Shown here piece by piece: positions 45,816 to 57,921 of a DNA stretch of 64,000 bases (position 1 is its first letter; each line of letters starts with the position of its first letter). The notes under the pieces were generated by a model. The model had not been told where the DNA came from. It searched no databases and worked only from the letters and a program-made list of their open reading frames with translations. Position numbers and translations under genes: made by a program. Source of the DNA: Larix kaempferi (taxonomy: Eukaryota > Streptophyta > Pinopsida > Pinales > Pinaceae); NCBI GenBank assembly GCA_027924585.1, contig BSBM01000636.1:5534001-5598000 (forward strand), read 5' to 3'.

Positions 45816-48385
45816 TGTTATCACATTTATAGTAGCCGGGCTACCATACATTATTTTTCTGATGCCAGTACACTATTCAGCTAGTTCCCCTACATTTGAG
45901 ATGCCGAGATGAGCATCTATATTGGATCACTATCGGATTGTGGACAGCAGTTGTATTCCCCATGCCATGACTGAGTCTTGGGACACTCAGAGAGATGACC
46001 GATGTAGCCATTATACCATTGGTACAGAGCAGTCAGTAGTGCCCAGAGTTGCAGCAGCAGTTTCAGCGGACAGATGATAGTACAGGTTGATGATCTTTCA
46101 GGTATATGACTCAGCAGGTATATCATGGTGTTATGGTTAGATTGCTTTTATACTTATTCTTATAGCATGTCTTAGCACTTAGTGTCATGATCTGGCGATC
46201 ATATAGATATGTCGACCTGGTTGATCTATTATATATATTATATTGTCCCTACTCAGACTTAGAAGTTCACTATTCATACTCATTGGTTTTACCCTCCTTA
46301 GGGAGAATAGAGGTGATCATTCCACCATACCTTGGCTTGCTAGTGTTGGCTCCATTATTCATTGTCTTCATCCATCCATGGCCTACCTTTTAGGTTATCA
46401 CCCTGACTTACTACTTGACTAGTGGCATGGAGGACTTCTCCCCACTGTAGCCTCTGTATTGGATGAGCTTCCTTGTTTATTGTGTCTCGGCTCTGAGTTG
46501 GTGACAAAACTTACCTATGGTGAGTTGGAGTTCCTTGGAATTCCCCCTAGTCACTAAAGTTGTGTTGGCTAAACCTGAAACTTTTAGTGCTGCCATGAAT
46601 ACAAAATCTGGAAAAAGTGAAATGTTCTATCTTGTATGAAAAGCCCATTCATGCAATGTGTTTCTAAACACACATGAATGAAAGGCATGCCAAATGAAAA
46701 TGGCCATGAAAATAAAATGTTATATCTTTTGGAAAAATAAATACCTAGGTAAACAAGCTGTCCATGACACACCTAGAAGTGCTCAGGTAAACAAGTGCCT
46801 TAAAAACACACCTGCAGCAGAAAGCCTAAAAATAAATGTAAATCTATGCAATGTGTTTATAAACACACATAGATTAAGGCTATGGAAACTACAGGCCCTA
46901 GAAGCAATGGAACTTAAATGCTATATCTAAACAATTGCTGGCCTTATTTGTGCGCATCTATGAAGGTGAATAAACCCTCTTTAAACAACTCATCCATTTG
47001 TGAGACACCTCCATTCCCTGTGTTATTGCTCATTCAGTATATACTATGGTGTGTATTCCCTTTCCCTTGCCAAAGTTCACAAAGTCAAGGCAGTCAAGTC
47101 ATCCCTAGCCTAGCCAATTATTTCAGCCTTCATCCTTCACTAGCAAATTGATCACAACTATGAAGTGAGTATGATCCTGAAAGTCTAGTCTGAGTAATAA
47201 TAATAATTAACGACACTATATATTTGGATTTAGATCGCCAGTCATGATTACTCTGTGTTATAATTGTTATTTGAATAAGTTGTAGAGCATGTATTAACCT
47301 TGACACTTTGCAGCAGCTATTGATGATGGTCTGAGTTATATTTGGTCTTGATTAGACCTAGTTTGACCATGGAGGACCATGGGACATGAGATGTTGGACC
47401 TTATGATGATATGGATAGATGATATATGGTCTATGTATACACACATGATGATTCTACGCAGCAGCCACAGGGTTATGATGATGATTCTTGGATTACAGCA
47501 GTTTTGTATATGTACAGCGCATTATTATTGGCCTTGTTCCGGTATATTGGATATTCATTTTGATCATGCAGAGATTCATATGGTGTATGAGTACACATCT
47601 TGGATGGATTTGGACCTTCTGAGTCCAATGGGACAGTTTGTCTTCAGTTCCGGGCACTTACAGTGATGATTGAGCCTCAGTAGGCTGTCCCAGTGCAGTT
47701 TTGGTCTGTTTGAGGCCCTGTCAGAGCAGATGTGATTTTTATCCGGTTGACCTAGGGCGCTGATGATGGAGGGGGTGGTCCAGCCACTTGTTTTTACCAT
47801 ATTACCCCCCTTCCGGACACATTGGTGCCCACACCTTGACAGCGCCAGCACTCCAGGAGGCTGTTTGGGGCAGTTTCACGCTTCCCGAGGCATTTCAGGA
47901 TTGGTAGAAATGGCTATTGAGGAAATCGATTTGGGCTACTGAGGCAAAGTTATGGCATGGGATGATCAGTGATGATAGATCGGGGTCTTCCACACCTTCT
48001 CCAGCAGTTTCAGCTTCATCGGGGCCCGCATCCATCACTTATGGCACTTTCTGTGGATTTTTGAGGTCTTTTGAGGACCACGACTTCACTATGGAGGCAC
48101 GATTTGGTACATTCATGATTATTTATTGGATATTGTGCTATGGGGATTGACCAAGGAGGGATAAAATTACCCCTTGGACCCACCATAGGCCTCTTATGAT
48201 ATTTTGTCATCATTATTTGGTGGGATTCCCCTCTTATAGGGCGATTTTGTCCACTTACATAATATTTTATTAGCGATCCATGTATTTTATTGTTGGGCTC
48301 ATCTCAACCATTGATTAGACATTTGTATCTTTTAATCTTAGCCACTCATCCAAAAAGTGGTTAGGATTTTGGTGCCTCTCCTTCC

Positions 48386-48393
48386 TATTTAAA
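48386..48393 (+). promoter_or_regulatory. TATA box of right Y LTR
   Basis: TATTTAAA, identical in context to 39036-39043. Being in the 3' LTR, it would direct transcripts outward into X-c and Z sequence. Confidence 0.55.
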
Positions 48394-49121
48394 GGAGAGA
48401 GCTTCTCATTGTAAAAGGACTTTTGGCTCTGGATTATTGGAATAGAAAATTATTATTGCATCTATCTCCAATGTTGTGGTGAATGTTTTTGGTGTTCGTT
48501 CGTTGGTTCTTCCTTTGCACTGAGTTATTGGAGATCTTGTTTGCCATATCTTTTGTACCACGATTTTGCATCTACAGGTGGAGGCCGATTTGCTTGGAGG
48601 AGGAGGTATTGGTAGGGGAAGACTCTCCCTACTTCTTCTTTGGAGCTCTTCGTTGGTAACAGGGAGTATTACTGTCCCAGGACCTTCTATTTCATGTTAC
48701 TGTTGCATTTCTCTTGTATTTCTTCCATACTTGATCTTACTGATTGAATTTTCATTCCTTGGTTTGACAGGTAGAGGAAGGCGCACTTGTGGGCTAGGGC
48801 ATCAAATCGGCAAGCAAAATCAACAATTTCTCATTTGATCTCTGCGGGAATCTTCCTCAACATCAAGGCATCTCATTCACATCATTCAGGTATGATCTCA
48901 AGGTAAGTTCTATCTCCATGATCTATCCAATTGTCAAAAATATCTAAAAACCCTAAATATTTCAAAACCCCAATTTTGCATTTTCTCAGATCTACTTAGA
49001 TCTATTGGGTTGTTGGACGTAATATTGAAGACCCACCTCTATAGCATCCACGGCATCCCGGATCTATAGTTTGGTGAGGATTGGCTTCCGTTTGACCCCT
49101 CTCCCATACCAACTTAGCTTC

Positions 49122-51071
49122 TCCCCGGCAACGGCGCCAAAAAATGTTATCACACAACTTGTAGTTGCCCCTAGAGGTATCCCATCCGGGACGGTAGAGG
49201 AGACAGGCAACTAAAGAGGTGACCCAAGAGATGCCACGGTTCCCAATGCAGGTGGGAGTCACGTCAACCGAGGCACTCTTCGCTTTAGGTCAAGGTGTAA
49301 CTAGACCAAGGGGGAGACCCTATACCCCAATCACAATTGATTGGACCCAAACAAAGGTTTCTAAGGGTAAGTAAAAAAGTGAGTTACGGAAACCAATGCA
49401 AGGCAATGTGGACCTATGGGTTAAGGTATGGTTGAGGGAGGTGTAAGAGTTTGTTAATGTTTCAACCTATGTATGGTTTAGGCCACATGATGGGGTATGA
49501 TTACTAGGTGTAGTACCATGTGTTTGCACAAGTGGGTCTTGTTTTCTTGGGAAGTGTGAAATGGTTCTAGGTGGACCCACAAGGTGAAGTTAGGTGTGAG
49601 GTTGGTACTATAGGTTAGGTATAGGGTAGATCTATGAGTTTGAGTTGGTTCTAGGAGTACCCATGTACTAGATCTAGGGTTTGACACAAATCCCAAGGAG
49701 TGCGCCTTGCTTGGAGAAGGACTAGTGCCTTGTTAGATGGGCTTATGGGGTCAAAAAGTATGTCAAAGTGTAGATCGGGACACCTAGAAGCCAAGTCAAG
49801 TGAGTTGAATGAGATCCAATGGTTGGATCTTACTAGATCTAGGTTTTTAAGTGAGGACCCTAAGTGGACCACAATCCCTTGAAACAAGGAATGCAATCCC
49901 CAAGGCGGATCTTGACAAAAGGACAGTATAGACCTAGGTTTCAAGGCATGGGCATTCCAAAACCACGAAAATCTCAAACACCCACTTCCTAGAAGTGGAC
50001 CAACTCAAATCTTCAAGGGGGTGCGACTTGCTCAAGGAAGGGCAAAAGATGGGTTTGGTGGACCAAATCAAGTCCAATGGCCACCAAACTGTAGATCCAA
50101 GTGGTTAGTGCCCCGATCTATGTATCTTCAAAATTTCAAGTGAATCCAAGGGCTAGATCTTAGTAGATCTAAGTTTTAAGGTGCCAAGAAGATCAAAAGG
50201 GGGTTTCAACCCCTTAAAACATGGAGAGATGTCCACAAGGTAGTTTTCACCAAAGTAAAGATATGGGTATATGTTATCAAATGTCTAGATGTCAAATCAA
50301 GTGGGATCTCACATACCCATGTGCTAGATCTAACCCAACAAGCTTCTCTTAGGAAAATCGATTTAGGTTCAAGAAGGCTTTATGCATTGAAAAGTGTGTC
50401 AATTTTTAGCCAATCACCACCAAACTATAGATCCAACTAGGGGTGGATCCTATAGAGGTGGGTTTTTAATATCTTTTCAATTGCAAGGCTAGATCTAAGT
50501 AGATCTAAGAAATACCAAAATTGGGGTTTTGATTTGATTAGGGTTTTTATGATCTAGAAATTATGGAAGACTCAAGGAAGAGAAGATCATACCTCTTGGA
50601 ACATACCTGGATGAAGAGATGAATGCTAGTTGAGACGAGGATTACTTTGCCAAAGATCAAATGGAGAATTGTTGAAGCCCTCTTGCCAAATCGATTTTTC
50701 CAAGCCACATGTGATTCCTTCTAACCTGTCAAGCCAAGGAGCAAAGCATCAATCAGTTTAACAAATTGAAGGTAGATGCAAGCAAGAGAGAGAGAAACAT
50801 AGAATAGTTGACACAAAGGCAAAACTACTCCCTGTCAAACCCAAAACGACTTCTTCCAAGCTTGAAGGGCAAGCCTCCCCACCAATTCGCACTTGTCAAA
50901 ATCGCCCTCTTAACCTGCAAATGAAATATGGCAAATATGCAAGATAGCTACAATAGATCCTCCAGTGCAATGGACAATAGCATTTACAATCGAAACAACC
51001 AACATCCACTCCAATCCAAGCATGTACTCCAAAAGATAGAAATTTTATTCCAAGAGCCAAGAGCCAAAAAT
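49122..51071 (-). mobile_element. Inverted PBS-U5-R block inside the right Y LTR
   Basis: A copy of the block at 39772-41721 with the same junctions and microhomologies. Confidence 0.85.
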
Positions 51072-54000
51072 ATCTAGATACCCTAAATATTTCTAAACCC
51101 CAATTTTGCATTTTCTCAGATCTACTTAGATCTATTGGGTTGTTGGGCGTAATATTGAAAACCCACCTCTATAGCATCCACGGCATCCCGGATCTATAGT
51201 TTGGTGAGGATTGGCTTCCGTTTGACCCCTCTCCCATACCAACTTAGCTTCTCCCAAGCAAGGCGCACTTCACTGATTGAGCAAGTTGACCTAGATCTAA
51301 GTGGTGGGAGTTTGAGATTCCACTTGATTTGACATCTACACATCCAATAACATACACCCAGATTGTTACTTTTCTGAAATTCACCTTGTGGGCCCTATTC
51401 CACATTTTAAGGGATTTAAACCCCATTTTGGACCACTTGGAACACTTAAACTCAGATCTACTAAGATCTAACCGATGGATTGCCACGAAACTATAGATCC
51501 ATACCCCTACTTGACCGATCTACCCGGATCTAAAATTTGGATGCCATCCGACTTGATTTGATCCACCTAATCCCACTTTTTAGCCTCCTTGGGCAAAATC
51601 GCACCACCTTGGAGAAGTGAGTTGACTCACTTCCAGGAACTGGGTACTTGAGATTTTTGGAGATTCAGAACCGGAATAATTCAAAACCTAGGTCTAGACT
51701 ATCACTTTGTCAAATCTTGCCTTGGGGATTGCATTCCTTGTTTTAAGGGATTGTGGTCCACTTGGGTCAAACCTAGATCTAGATACATTCATCCATCAAG
51801 ACCTCTATTGCCCACTTGTCCCAAGTACTAGGAGTCCTAAACCACAAGTCAAACCTACTTTGACTCCACTTCCCAATTCCCAAGGCACTGGTTTCTCTCC
51901 AAGTTAATTCAACTCTCCTAGATTGTTGGATTGACTTGTGGTTTGACCTATGCATGGTGAACTAAACCCTTGAAGCTATCATGTATCATGGTCAAGCTTG
52001 TCGTCTGTACTAGTTAGCCCCAATACAACCCTTAAACTACCCTGCATTGGACACAGTTCCCAAGGCAGTGGATCTTTTAACATTGAACTAGTACACTAGC
52101 CCTAGATCTCACTTCAAACATTATAAGTCACTCTTACATCAACCATGAACCAAAGCTATACCTATTGAACCCCTCACTCGGCTTGTGACTTCATCTTTAG
52201 GTCTAGGATAAACCATACACCTAACTTCACTTAGAAATACCCTGATTTGGTGTCTTGGTTTTGATCTCTCCTGTCGGGAGTAGATCGGGTCTCCCCCTTT
52301 GTTGTCTGGGCTAGATAACATAAAGCGAAGGTTTCCTCGACTGGCGTGACAACCATACATATTGGAGGTCGAGGTGATCGTGGTTGCACCTTTTGAGTTG
52401 CCCTTCCCTATTGCCATCCATGACTGGATCCATCCATAGGGGTAACTACATCTTAGGTGATAACAAGACCCACGCTCACCAAAAAATGCTCACGTCATCT
52501 CATTGAAATGAATTGTTTATCCAAACATTTAATTAGCACATGCTTCTATCACTTAAGTGGGTCGTACTCCTCATGAGATCCATGTTCAACCTTTTCCAAA
52601 TCAATTTTTTATGATTTTTGACTAATTTGAATTTTTTGTACTTGGTGCAAATTGTCTTTTTTCTGGCAATTAAATGCCATAATGTAGCATTTTTAGCGAA
52701 AACTCCCCCAAAGGTGACGTAATCGCCCAGAAACTGAAGAATGAGGGTGCTAGGGTAAAGAGGACGCTCTGAGCGTCAAAACGAGCCTTCCCTCGCCCAA
52801 TTCCACCTCCGGATGAGGTTTTATCACTTTTTGAAATTTTTTAATTAAACCATTAAAAAATGGTCTAATTTATGAAAAAATGTATTCTTCTCGGAATTCA
52901 ACGAAACTCCTAGGGGGCCTAGTGCATGTTCATATGACTCAATCGAGATGGCTAACACGTAAAAAAATCCTAGACACAAGACTCTAATAACCACCTTAGG
53001 TTTTGACCATCATGGGAAATACTCTAGCTTTGGAGGGTTGAGCGAAAAACTCAGGGATTATACGCCACTGATGAGTAGCGCATAATCCCTAAGGAAAAAA
53101 CACTCTAGAGTATCCCCCAAATGGCTAAACCTACGGATAGCAAAGTCTTTTATAAAAGGACCCCGTTTAGACCAACTTTTTACATTTTCCCCATGGGGGT
53201 ATGAACATGCAGTTATTACAAATGGGACAAAATTGCCTTGAAAATGACTTTTGAACTTCTGAACATTGATGATGAACATGAATCATGTTCATGGAACTAG
53301 CGGCTCATGAGAGATTCAACTATTTGTACAAAATAGGTGATAACAGATCCCACACACAAAAATTAGGGTTTACACCCTCCACGGTTCACAACACTCCACG
53401 CTTCAAATCACAGCAACAAAGAGAGCCCATGCCACCATGCAACTGTAGTTCAATATTTTATCGCGTTCTTATTGAGCATTCAACAATAGTCTCTTCACAA
53501 CGTTCCAAAAAATTAGAGTTTCAAGACGAGATAAATTCAACGCTTTTCACCAATAGTTCATGCCAATGGTTCACGCCATCATTCACACCAATGTATTTAG
53601 CATACAAGAAGTTCACAATTCCACATAGGTCTCAATAGAACTCCACGCAACAATGTAGCAGTGTGAGTCTTTAATGAATAATATATTCATGATGACACTC
53701 CATGCATCTCCCAAGATAGTCTCTAAGAAAAGAGGCAACTCCATGTCTTCAAACAATAGTATTATATTTTATTCCAACATCGTTCCCAAAGCCAACTTGA
53801 ATACTTCATCTAATACTTCGAGGTTTTTCTTGAAGCCATTGTAAGAAGCAAAGATGGTATACATTATGTATGAGATAAATGATTCATGTTGACACTTTCA
53901 ACAGAATCAATCATGTCTCTCATCTTCATCTTTAAGTGGCACTGAATTGCAACAAGACCTTAAACTTGAATCATTTTGGATTCTTCAAGTCAACATGGTT

Positions 54001-54713
54001 CACTCCAAGAGAGCCACGATTTTACCACAGGCTTGGCTGTGTTTACCAACGAGTGTATTGGAGGAGTAGACTAGCTTCAAACACTTCACACCAGAACAAT
54101 CACGCAGCATACGAAGGTCTCACCATTATTGTTGCTCTCACTGGCTCCACAATGTCACAAGCTTTCCAACACTCTCGTCACGCTAGTCTCTACTACCTTC
54201 CAATATATTGAGCTCTAGTTTCATTAGTTTTGTTGACTTTGCATTTGCACATTAATATTTCAGTTTTCCATTACATCTTAGATAAAACATGTAATGCCAC
54301 TAATGTTTTAACTTTATGGTCATTTTAACTTTATCTTATTTAATGTTTCCACTAATAATTTTAGCCTTGCCATTGGAGTCCACTAATATCTTAACTCTTT
54401 TCTTTTTGGCTTTTTTTAATATTTCACTTGGAGACATTTTATATGTGCACTTTAATGTTCACTTTAAATCCATTTGCACTTTAATCCATTTAATGCCACT
54501 TTAATAATTTTATAGTTTCACTTGAGTATGTCATTTTAATGCCTTTTATAATGACACTTTAATGCTCTTTTGATCCATTGAATAGTGGCACTTGAATATG
54601 TCATCATTGTTATCACAGATACTCTTGCTTGCTGCTCTGGCATCTCTATCATGCTACATATGATTGCCATCAATGACAATCTACATAATCTACACCTGCC
54701 ATATTGCCAACAA

Positions 54714-54724
54714 TCTCCCCCTTT
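54714..54724 (-). promoter_or_regulatory. Polypurine tract of copia Z
   Basis: Minus strand AAAGGGGGAGA directly before the 3' LTR start (..GAT then TGTTGG). This is the usual copia plus-strand primer context. Confidence 0.8.
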
Positions 54725-55155
54725 GGCATTGATAGCAATACTACTTCCATTTCTCCCCCTTTGACATCAAGGACAAAGGGTTGAATAAATCCCCCTGACT
54801 TTGATTCCTAGTACCAATTTTGTCATCTATCATTTTTTTTCACATGAGTGAAGAGCAATATGATCAGCTCCCCCTAACTTAGTGCTCTTTCTTAAACATG
54901 TAATACCAATTAACCAAGAAATGCTCCTTTATTCATAACATCCTTTTTTATTTGGAAAATCTTATCAGTTTCAAGGATAGAGAGCTATCTTTACTTTTCT
55001 GCCTTTTTAGGGACACTAGTTTCTAACCTATCCAAACTTAGATACTGATTTCTGATCTAAGTCATCTTTAGATCTTTTAAGTCCATTTTTAATCTTGACG
55101 TGAGGCAACTAAATTTTGACAGTTTTGTTTGGACTGATATCCAAATAAGAACTCT
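54725..55155 (-). other. Z region between gag and polypurine tract
   Basis: About 430 bases, AT-rich, with a second purine run (minus of TCTCCCCCTTTGACATCA near 54753). This is where pol would sit in a complete copia element; no trace of integrase or RT is visible. Confidence 0.65.
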
Positions 55156-57320
55156 TTAACAAAGTAAAAGAGTCATTTCCAAGTCCTCTTCAACACTTGG
55201 ATTTTCTTCAACCATGGAGTGATCATCATTTATAGAATGGGTGTCTTCTTCTAGAGATTCCTTTCCATAAGAGTCACCTATTTTGGCGTGAGGATTAAGA
55301 CCTCCTGCCTTTGGTCTCCAAACTTTCTTTATCTTCCTCTCTAGACTTGTCTCTCTTGATTCTTTATGGATTTGCTCATATTCCTTCTTTAAAGACATGT
55401 CATGAGGCATCTTTCTTTCTGGAGTTTCAATGTCATCTCTTTTTAAATCCCTTCTTTGACTCCTTGGAGCATCCTCCTTTTGATTGTATTGTTTCTTTGG
55501 ATTCATGCAATTTTGTGCTTTGTGACCAAAGCCTTCACACTTGAAACACCTTATGGAGTGACAAAACTTTGTTGTATGCCCAATACGCTTGCATCTCCAA
55601 CACTTTATCATTTTAGAGGAACTCTTTTGAGTTTTCTTTTCAAAAGCATCGCATTCCACTGCTCTATGTCCATGTTTGTGACAAGAGTAGTAATGACTCT
55701 TGAAGGGGTTCTCATATTTCCATTTCACAGAAGAATACTGATCTTTTGAAGATGAAGCACCTCCTTCAAATTCGGTTCCGGGGGTCGAATGGTTGGCTTC
55801 TTTGCCCTTTTTATATCCAAGACCAGTTCTGTCATGAGCTGATCTTTGTTTACTCCAAATTTCATCCACGATGGCTGAGCCAATATCTAACCCATTCTCT
55901 TTATTTCTCTTGTGTGGAGAAATGTGTTCAGGCTCAAAGTAGTTTTCTTCTCTTTTTGCTTTTCCTGGTGTGAATGTATTTCTGAAGGCTCCCATATAAC
56001 TCCTTTTCATCTCATCATCGGTGAGACATGCAGACTCTTCCTCTTCCTTGTTAATAATAGATTTTTCTTTAGTAGCATCCTCTTTTCTAGACACCAAGGC
56101 AACCATCCTTTGATACCTAGCCTCTTTCTCCTTTAAGGTTGCATGATCTTTTTCAATTTTCCTCTTGTCATCCTGCAATTCCTTCTCAAATTGTTTCAAG
56201 GCCATATTCAAATATTCTTCTCTTTGATTTAATGACCTCTGTCCTCCTATAAGCCTTTCTTGTCTTTGTTGTAGTTTCTTCTCCCATTCCAACAAATTCT
56301 GCCTCTCTATAGGCTTCCTTCCTCTCATTTTCTTCTCTTGGTCAGGAAGCCCTTTTTCATTAGCTTCAATTTGTCTTCTAAAGGTAAGGACTTCAGATTT
56401 TACCTCTTTTATTTCTTCAATTTTGCTTTCCAATTGAAAATTAAAACTAGAGAAAGCATTCTTTAATTCTCTTTCCTTGTCATCTAGCTGGATCCTTTGC
56501 TCATTCAATACCATCTCAGCAACCTCATGTTTCTTGGTTAGTACAAAGAACTTATCCTTTAGAATTTTCAAGTCATTTTTAGTATCTTCTGGACTCTTGT
56601 ATTTTCTTCTAGAACCCTTGGATTCAATCCACAATCCTTGAAGTAACTCATTGATCTTGAAAATAGTTTCAAGCTCACTTAGACTGACCATAAACTTGTT
56701 TTCAATCTTATCAAAAACATTTGTAGGATGAAAACCTAATTTCTTCTTGGTATCTCCAATTGCAATAAGGAAGTCTTCCTTCAATTTCTTCAAGTCCTCA
56801 TTCTTAGTAATCAGGCTTTTATTTTTGAGAATTAATAGGTCTTCTTCTTTTTCTTTAGAGAAAACTTCATCATCAAAGCAACTATGATTCGAAAGTTTAT
56901 CTAGCCCAATGTTTTCTGAGTTTTGTGATGAGACAAATGAGGGATTGTTCTCTTCACTGCTCAACAGATCTTCACTCATTTCTTCATCAGATTTTTGACT
57001 TGTATCTTCTCTTGGACTTTGATACTTGGCTTGATATGTATCTTCAATCTTTAGCCATAGCTTCCTGGCAAAGGTGTAGGGCCCTAGTCCCATCTTGACA
57101 TCGTTTGATAAAGCTCTCTTAATGGTTTGCAAAGCAATAGAATTGAATTTCTGGTCATCTTTTGAAATTCTGGTTTTGTTCTTCAAGTACCATTTCTTGC
57201 TTGCTACTATATCCCACACATGTGCTCCTTTGGACTTCAATTGACTCTTCATGGCATCCTCCAATTGGCATAGTCATCTCCATCAAACAAGGGTATTTTA
57301 TCATCTACATTTCCAGCCAT
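55156..57320 (-). pseudogene. Copia Z Gag with NMCP/CRWN-like coiled coil, one-base frameshift near the start
   Basis: The natural ATG is at 57320-57318 and gives a typical copia Gag start (IPLFDGDDYANW). One base is missing near 57260, after which 702 codons stay open to 55156 (residues below count from 57264). The N-terminal part matches copia Gag (VWDIVASKKWYL, LWLKIEDTYQ). Residues 140-400 are a long coiled coil, and about 283-398 resemble plant NMCP/CRWN nuclear-lamina proteins (EWEKKLQ, QERL, LNQREE, KRKIEKD, TLKEKE). Next come the gag-like GLGYKKG, a degenerate zinc knuckle (C528, H533, C538) and two standard CCHC knuckles (C555-C568 and C573-C586), then a basic and acidic tail. The frame is long and clean apart from the shift, which could also be a base-call error. 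No pol follows. Confidence 0.85.
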
Positions 57321-57432
57321 TTTTAAAATGTTGATTCTGGCACCTATCTTTAGATTAAGTGCTTGACTCTAAAAACGGACCTGTTTTCCTTTTGGATCAG
57401 CCTTCCAGCAGTGAGCTGTTCAAAGACAACTT

Positions 57433-57445
57433 GGCTCTGATACCA
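57433..57445 (-). promoter_or_regulatory. Copia Z primer-binding site (initiator tRNA-Met)
   Basis: Minus strand TGGTATCAGAGCC, two bases after the LTR end at 57448. This is the standard primer site of plant copia elements, and it fixes the element's orientation. Confidence 0.92.
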
Positions 57446-57913
57446 ATTGTAGAACAAGGTCCTAGACACTGAGAGGGGGGGGGGGTGAATCAGTGTCTCT
57501 TAAAACTTAAAAATCTCTTGCCAAAGCACTAATTTAATCAATCATATATGAAGCAATCATGACATTTACCAATTATATATATATATATATATGAAATATA
57601 CAAATACATATGAAGAACAACACATATATGAATATGTCAAATATCTTTTTATTAAATAGGATTTTACATTACACAGCATTAATCATCTAGACCCAGCTAG
57701 ATTGAGAAACCCAATTCTCTTACAAGACCCAGATTGTATACATGACCCAGCATGTAGAGAGGAATCCAATCCTCATTCAGGCTCCAACCTGATTACAAAC
57801 ACCAATCTGTTTGAATGAAAACAAGGTCCATATCAATGATAGAATATCCACCAAGATATTATTTATTATTTATTATCCACCAAGACGCACTTTATGAATG
57901 AATATGTTTCCTC

Positions 57914-57921
57914 TATATATA
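57914..57921 (-). promoter_or_regulatory. Candidate TATA box of Z 5' LTR
   Basis: Minus strand GGTATATATAGAGGAAA, also present in the 3' LTR near 30104. Transcription would head leftward toward the primer site and gag, about 465 bases away. Confidence 0.5.

Larger units (their letters stand above)
33700..52465 (+). mobile_element. Tandem Y array: LTR remnant, internal A, LTR, internal B, LTR
   Basis: The order is a 64-base LTR remnant (33700-33763), internal A (33764-36463), middle LTR (36464-43115), internal B (43116-45815) and right LTR (45816-52465). Units A (9,352 bp) and B (9,350 bp) differ by about 14 substitutions and two single-base deletions by my count. Neighbouring units share the middle LTR, the signature of unequal recombination between LTRs or of a concatemer. 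Both full LTRs carry the same inverted block. No target duplication remains on the truncated left side. Confidence 0.92.
45816..52465 (+). mobile_element. Right Y LTR (6,650 bp) containing the inverted LTR block
   Basis: A copy of the middle LTR with about six substitutions and two single-base deletions (near 47077 and 47106). It ends GGTGATAACA at 52465 against X-c sequence AGACCCACG. Confidence 0.9.
31202..53345 (-). mobile_element. Solo X LTR (X-c) with GATCC target-site duplication, split by the Y array
   Basis: Parts 31202-33699 and 52466-53345. It starts TGTTGTCC and ends GGTGATAACA, flanked by GATCC at 31197-31201 and 53346-53350. The uninterrupted 5' LTR of Z reads ..GTAGAGATCCCACAC.. 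at this place (about 59,000), confirming an exact insertion. It totals about 3.4 kb against 4.4 kb for X-a, so roughly 1 kb of LTR was lost when the Y array arrived. The orientation follows X-a (element sense is leftward). The non-coding left part includes a minisatellite (33271-33400). Confidence 0.93.
29639..54712 (-). mobile_element. 3' LTR of copia Z, split by solo LTR X-c
   Basis: Parts 29639-31201 and 53346-54712. The plus strand starts TGTAGAACAAGG and ends TTGCCAACA. The first part matches 57448-59010 and the second matches 59006-59347 plus 63223-64000 in the 5' LTR. No protein is supported; a 91-codon plus-strand frame at 53936 also exists in the other LTR (63473), but LTR pairs are copies of each other, so this is no evidence for a gene. 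Confidence 0.9.

Noticed and set aside
53936-54211. 91-codon plus-strand frame, also at 63473-63748
   Set aside because: Present in both Z LTRs only because they are copies; antisense to the element, with no recognisable domain.
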